NCBI GenBank assembly: GCA_015486905.1
Contig: WFQV01000495.1
Location: 1-6,105 of the forward strand
Reading direction: 5' to 3'
DNA from: Melioribacteraceae bacterium
GTDB lineage: Bacteria; Bacteroidota; Ignavibacteria; Ignavibacteriales; Melioribacteraceae
Length of the DNA stretch: 6,105 bases
Under the pieces are notes generated by a model, which saw only the letters and a program-made list of their open reading frames with translations, was not told the origin of the DNA and did not search any database. The position numbers were made by a program, and so were the translations under genes. Shown here piece after piece: positions 1 to 6,105 of this stretch. The number at the start of each line of letters is the position of its first letter. The stretch's first letter is position 1.

Positions 1-42
1 CGCCGTGACAAGATGGATGATTGTTCTGTTATTTTTTGTTTA

Positions 43-63
43 GAGGTTGAGGTTAAGGTTGAG
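43..63 (+). repeat. Degenerate hexamer tandem repeat (RAGGTT units)
   Basis: Three consecutive 6-base units, GAGGTT, GAGGTT and AAGGTT, are followed by a partial fourth (GAG). The tract is too short to call a satellite. Similar GGTTGA/GGTTAA tracts occur, from memory, in intergenic DNA of some Bacteroidota and Ignavibacteriota genomes, but that link is not shown by this sequence. Confidence 0.45.
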
Positions 64-136
64 ACTTGTTACAGATTACCGAAAAATAAAGCGTACAAAA
101 TAATTTTAACAAAGCTATACATGAGTGACATTTCAT

Positions 137-162
137 TAACCACGAGCTTCAGCTCGGGGTTA
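137..162. repeat. REP-like hairpin
   Basis: The sequence folds as TAACC (137-141), an unpaired A, CGAGC (143-147), a TTCA loop, GCTCG (152-156), an unpaired G, then GGTTA (158-162). This gives two 5-bp stem segments separated by one A/G mismatch. There is no T-run on either side, so it is not a typical intrinsic terminator. The form (a GC-rich short stem with a small TTCA-type loop in intergenic DNA) resembles REP-type palindromes mobilised by REP-associated tyrosine transposases; that assignment is by analogy only. Confidence 0.55.
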
Positions 163-184
163 GGACGAGAGAAACAACTAAAGT

Positions 185-241
185 GTTTTGGCGCGATTTT
201 TTTGCCTACCCCGCCAACGGCGGGAAAAATCGTGACAAAAC
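185..241. repeat. Long imperfect inverted repeat
   Basis: Three nested stem blocks share one axis: GTTTTG (185-190) with CAAAAC (236-241), CGATTTTT (194-201) with AAAAATCG (225-232), and CCCGCC (210-215) with GGCGGG (219-224) around an AAC loop. A 3x3 internal loop separates the outer blocks, and an 8-base bulge (202-209) interrupts the left arm. CCTAC inside that bulge (205-209) can alternatively pair with GTAGG at 245-249. No terminal T-run follows the stem on either strand, so a terminator is unlikely. It could be a REP/MITE-like palindrome or a structured leader element; the sequence alone does not decide. Confidence 0.6.
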
Positions 242-283
242 TTCGTAGGGAAATAATCAGATGAAATACATTCCTTAAATATG

Positions 284-311
284 TTACTTAATAACTTTTA
301 TTAAAAGGTAA
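284..311 (+). promoter_or_regulatory. Weak AT-rich hairpin overlapping the ribosome binding site
   Basis: TTAATA (288-293) can pair with TATTAA (299-304) around a 5-base loop, and TTAC (284-287) with GTAA (308-311) after a 3-base bulge. The folded form would bury part of the AAAAGG ribosome binding site of the helicase gene. The stem has almost no G-C pairs and is likely weak at ordinary temperatures, so a regulatory role is speculative. Confidence 0.2.
303..308 (+). promoter_or_regulatory. Ribosome binding site of the PLD-helicase gene
   Basis: AAAAGG lies 10 bases before the ATG at 319 in an AT-rich leader, an acceptable though weak Shine-Dalgarno match. It supports the start at 319, which is also the first ATG after the in-frame stop at 292-294. 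Confidence 0.45.
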
Positions 312-318
312 TAAATCT

Positions 319-3300
319 ATGAATAATAATGGAGTCAGAGATAATTATTCTTATGGTAAGGTTGGGGATTTTTTGTTTGAAAATATTGAACCCGGCTCAA
401 ACCTTTCCTTTGTAACAGCCTACTTCACAATTTTCGCTTATGAAAAATTAAAAAAACAACTGAACAACATTGAGAAACTAAGATTACTTTTCGGAGAACC
501 TAAATTTATTAAAAATGTTATTTCAACAACCGATCCGAAAAATTTTAAAATTGAGGACGAAAAACTTGTTATCCCTATTCAAAACAGGTTGCAGCAAAAC
601 ATTATAGCAAAACAATGTGCCGACTGGATTAGAGGAAAAGTTGAAATTAAATCAATGGTTAAACCGGATTTCCTACACGGAAAGCTTTACCACATTTTAA
701 AACCTAATGGAGTTGAAGAAGCAATTACAGGAAGTTCTAATTTTACGGTTAAAGGTCTGGGATTAGACGGAAGACCAAATATCGAATTAAACCTTGTAGT
801 TAACGACAGAAGAGATTTAAGTGATTTGAAAGAATGGTTTGACAAACTATGGAACAACCAACTACCTGACGTCAAGGTTGAAGATGTTAAGGAAAACGTT
901 TTAAAATACATTGAGCTTTTGTACAAAGAAAACAATCCTGAATTTATTTATTACAAAACATTATTTCATGTTTTTGAAAAATATTTGGAAGACACGGAAA
1001 GTGCGAAACTAACTGAAATTAAATCAAATTTATTTGACACGGAAATTTGGAATACGCTTTTTGAATTTCAACGGCACGGAGTAGTGGGCGCAATTAATAA
1101 AATTTTAAAATTCAACGGGTGCATTATAGCTGATAGCGTTGGTCTTGGTAAAACCTATGAAGCGTTAGCAATAATTAAATATTTTGAATTATTAAATTAC
1201 CGTGTCCTTGTCCTTGTCCCTAAAAAATTAAAGGACAACTGGACGGTTTACCAAGCTCATAAAAACAGTAGTTTGAACCCATTTACAAAAGACAGATTTT
1301 CTTATACGGTAATGTTCCACACGGACTTAAGCAGAGAAAAAGGTATTTCCGATGCAGACGGAGTGGATATCGCAAACTTCAATTGGGGCGCTTTTGATTT
1401 GGTGGTAATAGACGAAAGTCACAATTTTAGAAATAACCGTCCCGGGAAAAAAGATGAGAACGGAGATGTTATTAAAAAAAGTCGTTATGCCAGATTAATG
1501 GAAGATATTATTAAAAAGGGTAAAAAAACAAAAGTATTACTATTGAGTGCCACACCCGTAAACAACGAATTGAAAGATTTAAGAAATCAAATAATGTTTA
1601 TTACGGGCAACAACGATACCGCCTTTTCAAATGGTAACGAAGACGGACTGGGGATAAACAGCATTACGGAGTTAATTAAAATATCTCAAGCAAAATTTAC
1701 TAATTGGGCAAAGGCAAGATTAAAAGAAAAAAGGACAACAAGAGATTTATTAAATAATTTGGATTCGGCATTTTTTAAATTATTAGATGCATTAACCATT
1801 GCACGCTCACGAAAGCATATAACGGAATATTACAAAGAAGAAATGGTCAAAATAGGAGGCTTCCCCAAACACACGCCTGTTAAGTCCGTTTATCCGTCTA
1901 TAGACACAAAAGATGTTTTTCTCTCTTACGATAAATTGAATGAAAAAATTAGCAATTACCAATTGGCACACTTTAACCCGAGCCGATTTGTAAAAGATGA
2001 ATTTAAATCATTTTACGAAGAAATGGCAAGGAAGAAAGCCGGACCCGCCGCAGCTAATATCTTTTCTCAAGAAAAGCGAGAGAATTATTTAATTGGAATG
2101 ATGAAAGTAAATTTTATGAAACGACTTGAAAGTTCTATTCATTCATTCTCGGAAACGTTAAGAAGAACAATTGAAAAAATCGATGACTTGAAAAAACGTA
2201 TTGAAAGATTTCAAGAATACAAAGAAGGGAATCCTGAAATTGATTTTGAAGAATTGAATATTGAAAACATTGAAGACGAGGAATTAAGAGCCGCAATGGA
2301 GGTAGGCGAAAAACTTGTTTTCAAAATGAACCACTTAAAGCTTGATGAATGGAAAGAGGCAATGCTACAAGACCGTGAGCAACTTTACGAGATTTATTTG
2401 TGGGCAAAAGATGTTACAGAAGAAAGAGATGCAAAATTAAAAGAACTAAAGAAACTTATTAAAGAAAAAGCAACTAATCCGACAATTACTAAAGTCGGAA
2501 AGAAAAATAAAAAAGTTTTGGTTTTTACTGCTTTTGCAGATACGGCAAAATATTTGTATGACGCTTTGGAAAAATGGGCAAGCGAGGAACTAAAAGTTTA
2601 TATTGCACTTGTAACCGGCGGAAACGAAAATAAAACATCTTTCAAACCCAAAGGATACAAGGAAAATACGGAGTTCAATCATATCTTAACTAACTTTTCG
2701 CCAATAAGTAAAAACCGCAAGAGTATGCGGAATATGCCTACCAATGAAGACGGGGAAATTGACATTCTTATTGCTACGGATTGTATTTCCGAAGGGCAGA
2801 ATCTACAAGACTGCGATTATTTAATAAATTACGATATTCATTGGAACCCTGTAAGAATTATTCAACGTTTCGGACGCATAGACAGAATCGGGTCAATTAA
2901 CAAAGAAGTTCAAATGGTGAATTTTTGGCCCACCGAAGACTTAGATAAATACATTAAACTTAAAAACCGTGTTGAAGCAAGAATGGCTCTTGTTGACATT
3001 AGCGGAACTATGAAAGATAATATTTTACAGCAAGAACAAATAGAGGATTTGGTAAAAGAAGAACTTTCTTTCAGAGATAAACAATTGAAACGTTTACAAT
3101 ACGAAACATTGGATATGGATGAACTTAATAAAGACGGAGTTTCTTTAAGCAATTTTTCTCTTGATGATTTTAGAATGGAATTACTTAATTATATTGAAGC
3201 TAACAAGGATGAATTAAAAAACGCACCTTTGGGAATTTACGCTGTTACTTCTCATGAATTCGGGACAAATCTTTTTAATACGGAAGCAGCGGAAGTAATT

Positions 3301-3708
3301 CGACCAGGAGTTATCATCTGTTTAAGACAATTAGGGGATAGTTCCGGGAATGAAAAAGTAAATCCGCTACAACCATATTTCCTTGTTTATATTAGGAACG
3401 ACGGGCAAGTACGTTACAACTTTACACATCCCAAACAAATCCTTGAAATTTACAGGTTAGTTACTTCAGGTAAAAAAGTTCCTATTCAAGAACTTTGTGA
3501 TTTATTTAATCAAGAAACAAATAACGGCGAAAATATGGAAGAGTATGAAAATCTTTTAAAGAAAGCTATCCTTACAATTTCCAATACTTTTAAGAAAAAA
3601 AATCTCGGAATGTTAACCGATAGCAGAGAGGCAAAAATAGTATCGAAAGAAAAACAAATCGACAACGAAAATAAATTTGAACTTATTACTTGGCTTGTAA
3701 TTAAATAA
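319..3708 (+). CDS. PLD-nuclease-like/SNF2-family (RapA-like) helicase fusion, probable defence protein
   Basis: This 1129-residue protein is probably a DNA translocase with an attached nuclease-like domain. Residues ~10-200 look like a phospholipase D domain: H120-G-K122 followed by GSSNFT at 138-143, a single HKD motif whose usual Asp position is Leu127. The ATPase core begins near 245 with Q251, Walker A DSVGLGKT (272-279), motif Ia VPKKLKDNW (300-308), the DESH box (365-368) and SATPVNN (410-416). A large, partly coiled-coil insert follows (~430-725, including KRLESS at 601-606). Lobe 2 has FTAFADT (736-742), ATDCISEGQN (819-828) and QRFGRIDRIGS (849-859), close to RapA/SNF2 usage. Residues ~880-1129 form an unrecognised C-terminal domain. 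The ATPase looks intact. HKD domains fused to SNF2-like helicases are a known family, usually of unproven function. The next gene starts one base later, so the two are surely co-expressed. No signal peptide or membrane segment is seen; a cytoplasmic protein is expected. The helicase call is firm; nuclease activity and a defence role are inferred. Confidence 0.93.
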   Translation: MNNNGVRDNYSYGKVGDFLFENIEPGSNLSFVTAYFTIFAYEKLKKQLNNIEKLRLLFGEPKFIKNVISTTDPKNFKIEDEKLVIPIQNRLQQNIIAKQCADWIRGKVEIKSMVKPDFLHGKLYHILKPNGVEEAITGSSNFTVKGLGLDGRPNIELNLVVNDRRDLSDLKEWFDKLWNNQLPDVKVEDVKENVLKYIELLYKENNPEFIYYKTLFHVFEKYLEDTESAKLTEIKSNLFDTEIWNTLFEFQRHGVVGAINKILKFNGCIIADSVGLGKTYEALAIIKYFELLNYRVLVLVPKKLKDNWTVYQAHKNSSLNPFTKDRFSYTVMFHTDLSREKGISDADGVDIANFNWGAFDLVVIDESHNFRNNRPGKKDENGDVIKKSRYARLMEDIIKKGKKTKVLLLSATPVNNELKDLRNQIMFITGNNDTAFSNGNEDGLGINSITELIKISQAKFTNWAKARLKEKRTTRDLLNNLDSAFFKLLDALTIARSRKHITEYYKEEMVKIGGFPKHTPVKSVYPSIDTKDVFLSYDKLNEKISNYQLAHFNPSRFVKDEFKSFYEEMARKKAGPAAANIFSQEKRENYLIGMMKVNFMKRLESSIHSFSETLRRTIEKIDDLKKRIERFQEYKEGNPEIDFEELNIENIEDEELRAAMEVGEKLVFKMNHLKLDEWKEAMLQDREQLYEIYLWAKDVTEERDAKLKELKKLIKEKATNPTITKVGKKNKKVLVFTAFADTAKYLYDALEKWASEELKVYIALVTGGNENKTSFKPKGYKENTEFNHILTNFSPISKNRKSMRNMPTNEDGEIDILIATDCISEGQNLQDCDYLINYDIHWNPVRIIQRFGRIDRIGSINKEVQMVNFWPTEDLDKYIKLKNRVEARMALVDISGTMKDNILQQEQIEDLVKEELSFRDKQLKRLQYETLDMDELNKDGVSLSNFSLDDFRMELLNYIEANKDELKNAPLGIYAVTSHEFGTNLFNTEAAEVIRPGVIICLRQLGDSSGNEKVNPLQPYFLVYIRNDGQVRYNFTHPKQILEIYRLVTSGKKVPIQELCDLFNQETNNGENMEEYENLLKKAILTISNTFKKKNLGMLTDSREAKIVSKEKQIDNENKFELITWLVIK

Positions 3709-3712
3709 AATG
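3698..3712 (+). promoter_or_regulatory. Stop-start junction, probable translational coupling
   Basis: The helicase gene ends with TAA at 3706-3708 and the methylase ATG is at 3710-3712, leaving one base between them. The methylase frame has its own stop at 3698-3700, so 3710 is its first possible ATG; further in-frame ATGs lie at 3719 and 3722. No Shine-Dalgarno sequence is visible in the AT-rich bases before 3710, which suggests that ribosomes finishing the helicase re-initiate on the methylase. Confidence 0.7.
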
Positions 3713-6105
3713 AGCGAAATGATGACAAAAGAGAAATTAAGAATAATTAAAAGTTCAATCCAAAATTTTGACGGTTCGGAATTACTTAATAGTTCCGTTA
3801 CCTTCTTAAACGCTCTTGATTACGTCAGTTCAAAAACAATGAGTTTAGTTAATAATACCTCGGAAGGTTTTGTCCAAAGCTTCGATTTTTCCGGCGATTC
3901 TTTCCGCCCACAAAAAGCATTGACTAATGAGTGGAAAAAAATTGAATTAGTCTTTCAAATAACAGATGAGGAGATTTCTCAACAAGAATCGTTATTTTAT
4001 AAGAATGATTTAAACCGGAATATCTACAAAAGTTTTTTGTTTTTAACCGTTCAACTTAAAAAAGAAAGTTACAAACGCGCTGAATTGGTTCAAATTACGC
4101 GTGAGCTGAATCGCCCTTTCAAAATGCCGGTTATTGTCCTTTTTTACTATGGCAATAAACTTACTCTGTCGGTTATTAAAAGAAGACCTCACAAGCGGGA
4201 CAAAAGTAAAGATGTACTGCAAAAAGTAACTTTAATTAAAGACATTAATATCTCAAGCCCACATCGCGCACATTTGGAAATATTAAAAGATTTGAGCCTA
4301 AAGGAATTAAATGAGAATTTTGAGATTCATGGTTTCGACGACCTGCTGAACGCATGGGAGAAAACTCTAAACATCTCCGAACTCAATAAGAAATTTTATC
4401 GCGAAATCGCTAACTGGTATTTCTGGGCTGTCTCAAAAGTAAAATTTCCAAAATCAATTAAAAAGGGAAGCAAAATCAAAAACTTTTTGTCTGAAGATAA
4501 AAACGACAAAGCCTTAAACGTTATTCGTTTATTAACACGTGTTATTTTTATCTGGTTTTTAAAAGAGAAATCGCTTGTCCCACCAAAATTGTTTGATAAA
4601 AATTTTATCCGAACAATTATTAAAAATTTTACTGAAAAAGAATCATCAAACTACTACAAAGCCATTCTTCAAAATTTATTTTTTGCTACTCTCAACGCTG
4701 AAATGAATAAAGACAAACCGAATAACAGACGCTTTGTAGAAAGCGAATTTTCTTTTGAAAACAACAAATCCGAATATGGTGTTAAAACTCTTTACCGATA
4801 TTCCGATTTATTTGCTATTCAAAAAGATGAGGCTGTAAAACTTTTTGAAAATATTCCGTTTCTTAACGGCGGTTTATTCGACTGTTTGGATAAAGAAGAC
4901 GAAGAAACAAAAAAAGTTATGTATTTTGATGGTTTTACTCGCAATAAAAAATTACAACCAATTGTACCGGATGAATTATTTTTTAATGATGATGCAGTTA
5001 TTGACCTAAGCGCCGAATATGACGATAAAAAGAAAAAGGAAATTCATGTTAGCGGATTATTTAACATTCTGAACAAATATAAATTTACAGTCGAGGAAAA
5101 CACTCCCGTTGAAGAAGAAGTTGCGCTTGATCCCGAACTTCTCGGTCGTGTATTTGAGAATCTGCTTGCCGAATACAATCCTGAAACTCAGAAAACCGCG
5201 CGCAAGTCAACCGGTAGTTATTACACCCCGCGCGAAATTGTAAGTTATATGGTTGATGAAAGTCTAATAGCATATTTAAAAAATTCAATTACTGAATTTG
5301 GAAGAAACGAGAATCAATTAGAAGAAGATTTTCGTCTTTTACTTTCTTTCAATCCGGTTAATCCTTTTAATAACGAACCCGAAATACAAGAGCAAATAAT
5401 AAGAGCTTTAGATAAAGCTAAAATACTTGATCCGGCCGTGGGCTCAGGCGCTTTTCCAATGGGCGTTTTACAAAAGATGGCGCATATTTTGCATAAAGTT
5501 GACCCAGAAAATCAAGAATGGAAACAAAGACAAATTGATAAATTAAACGAAGCAATTAAAAAACTTGAAGAGATTGAAGACCCTAAAATAAGACAACAAA
5601 CAATTGATGAACTTGAAAAACAAAGGGGGGATATTGAAGACGCATTTTCAAATAACGAACTTGACTACGGGCGTAAATTGTATTTAATTGAAAACTGCAT
5701 TTATGGAGTAGATATTCAAACAATTGCAATTCAAATTGCAAAACTACGCTTTTTTATTTCGTTAATTGTTGATCAAAAAATTGACAAAAGCAAGCAGAAT
5801 TTTGGAATACGTCCGCTTCCTAATCTTGAGACCAAATTTGTAGCCGCTAATACTTTAATAGGAATAGAAAAACCTAAAGGTGTAATTAATAATGAAGACA
5901 TTGAAATAAAAGAACTTGAAGAAAAACTGAGACAAAATAGGCATAAATTATTTAACACTAGAAATTCTCAGAGAAAGAAAGATTTAATTGATAAAGCTAA
6001 AAAGATTCGCAAAAAAATTACTGAAAGGATTAAAGAATTATTATTTGATAAAACCCAAAACGAAATTGAACAAAAGCAAAAATATTTTGATAATGCAATA
6101 AATAA
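3710..6105 (+). CDS. Eco57I-type (type IIG-like) DNA adenine methyltransferase, 3' end missing
   Basis: The open frame runs for 798 codons without a stop and leaves the window, so the gene is cut by the edge. Residues 1-200 form an unrecognised alpha/beta domain ending in a basic RRPHKRDKSKDVLQKVTLIKD stretch (from 158); I see no clear PD-(D/E)xK nuclease motif there. A helical connector follows, with IPFLNGGLFD (382-391) and LDPELLGRVFENLL (473-486), typical of large Eco57I/PglX-like methylases. GSYYTPREIV (502-511) is the motif X region, DPAVGSGAFPMG (574-585) is SAM-binding motif I, and GVD with D668 is the acidic motif II. AANTLIG (712-718) precedes a lysine/glutamate-rich coiled-coil insert reaching the window edge. 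The catalytic NPPY (motif IV) and target-recognition region must lie beyond it; relatives are commonly about 1000-1300 residues. The expected reaction is SAM-dependent N6-adenine methylation of DNA. Coupling to the upstream PLD-helicase suggests a modification-plus-attack module. Whether this protein also cuts DNA cannot be judged here. Confidence 0.9.
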   Translation, partial: MSEMMTKEKLRIIKSSIQNFDGSELLNSSVTFLNALDYVSSKTMSLVNNTSEGFVQSFDFSGDSFRPQKALTNEWKKIELVFQITDEEISQQESLFYKNDLNRNIYKSFLFLTVQLKKESYKRAELVQITRELNRPFKMPVIVLFYYGNKLTLSVIKRRPHKRDKSKDVLQKVTLIKDINISSPHRAHLEILKDLSLKELNENFEIHGFDDLLNAWEKTLNISELNKKFYREIANWYFWAVSKVKFPKSIKKGSKIKNFLSEDKNDKALNVIRLLTRVIFIWFLKEKSLVPPKLFDKNFIRTIIKNFTEKESSNYYKAILQNLFFATLNAEMNKDKPNNRRFVESEFSFENNKSEYGVKTLYRYSDLFAIQKDEAVKLFENIPFLNGGLFDCLDKEDEETKKVMYFDGFTRNKKLQPIVPDELFFNDDAVIDLSAEYDDKKKKEIHVSGLFNILNKYKFTVEENTPVEEEVALDPELLGRVFENLLAEYNPETQKTARKSTGSYYTPREIVSYMVDESLIAYLKNSITEFGRNENQLEEDFRLLLSFNPVNPFNNEPEIQEQIIRALDKAKILDPAVGSGAFPMGVLQKMAHILHKVDPENQEWKQRQIDKLNEAIKKLEEIEDPKIRQQTIDELEKQRGDIEDAFSNNELDYGRKLYLIENCIYGVDIQTIAIQIAKLRFFISLIVDQKIDKSKQNFGIRPLPNLETKFVAANTLIGIEKPKGVINNEDIEIKELEEKLRQNRHKLFNTRNSQRKKDLIDKAKKIRKKITERIKELLFDKTQNEIEQKQKYFDNAIN

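Larger units (their letters stand above)
1..318. other. Upstream intergenic region with repeats, no convincing gene
   Basis: This stretch before the helicase gene shows no coding region I can support. An 83-codon open frame (13-264, +) exists, but it has no recognisable domain, no good ribosome binding site, and its second half is built from two palindromes, so it is probably chance. What the region does hold is a degenerate hexamer repeat near 43-63, a REP-like hairpin at 137-162, a long imperfect inverted repeat at 185-241 and an AT-rich leader from about 250 to the start codon. No clear promoter could be assigned: neither a good sigma-70 pair nor the Bacteroidota TTTG/TAnnTTTG pair is obvious. 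The promoter of the operon may lie here or further upstream. Confidence 0.6.

Noticed and set aside
4..238. Direct repeat CGTGACAA at 4-11 and 231-238 as possible element ends
   Set aside because: Only 8 bases match, which is expected by chance at about this frequency in 300 bases. No transposase or target-site duplication supports it.
185..241. Intrinsic terminator at the inverted repeat
   Set aside because: The GC stem is followed by A bases on the + strand, and also by A bases when read on the - strand, so neither direction has the needed U-tract.
232..259. Sigma-70-like promoter, GTGACA and TAATCA with a 16-base spacer
   Set aside because: Both hexamers match consensus poorly, and AT-rich DNA gives such pairs often. 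The likely host group also tends to use a different promoter consensus, which is not clearly present.
13..264. 83-codon open frame on the + strand before the helicase
   Set aside because: It has no recognisable domain or convincing ribosome binding site, its N-terminal part reads through the hexamer repeat and its C-terminal part through two palindromes. It looks like chance coding potential in a repeat-bearing intergenic region.
1203..1220. Short TGTCCT tandem repeat in the helicase gene
   Set aside because: Two exact units plus one variant encode the hydrophobic VLVLVP strand of motif Ia. This is explained by the protein, and unit changes would stay in frame, so phase variation is unlikely.
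2910..3152. Antisense open frames opposite the two genes (also 687-935, 3510-3728, 5085-5288, 5773-5958)
   Set aside because: All are short, lie fully or almost fully opposite well-supported coding sequence, and their translations are low-complexity Ser/Phe/Leu-rich shadows with no domain.
5724..5741. Perfect 8-bp inverted repeat with a 2-base spacer inside the methylase gene
   Set aside because: It arises from the codons of the alternating IAIQIAK sequence next to motif II, has no GC core or T-run, and sits within a conserved coding segment.

Overview
The window is AT-rich (A/T-heavy codons such as TTA, AAA, AAT and AGA dominate). It carries one complete large gene and the first 798 codons of a second, both on the + strand, after a roughly 320-base leader without a convincing gene. 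Base composition, codon choice and the short palindromes upstream fit a Bacteroidota/Ignavibacteriota-type bacterium, but no rRNA or marker gene is present, so this placement is an inference.

Layout: bases 1-318 are non-coding in appearance. They hold a short degenerate hexamer repeat (43-63), a small REP-like hairpin (137-162), a longer imperfect inverted repeat (185-241) and an AT-rich leader with a ribosome binding site. Bases 319-3708 encode a 1129-residue protein that joins an N-terminal phospholipase D-type (HKD) nuclease-like domain to a SNF2/RapA-like superfamily 2 helicase with all the main ATPase motifs. One base after its stop codon, at 3710, a second gene starts and runs off the right edge. 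Its visible part carries the marks of large Eco57I-type (type IIG-like) adenine DNA methyltransferases: an N-terminal domain with no recognised motif, a helical connector, a YYTP segment, SAM-binding motif I (DPAVGSGAF) and the downstream acidic motif. The catalytic NPPY motif and any target-recognition domain must lie beyond base 6105.

The two genes almost certainly form one translationally coupled unit. A helicase carrying a possible nuclease domain next to a large DNA methylase is the composition expected of a DNA-modification-dependent defence (restriction-like) system. It does not match the standard gene content of type I or III restriction, BREX or DISARM as far as this window shows. 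A plausible model, which is inference, is that the methylase marks host DNA while the PLD-helicase translocates on and damages unmarked foreign DNA. The rest of the operon is outside the window, so the system cannot be named with certainty.
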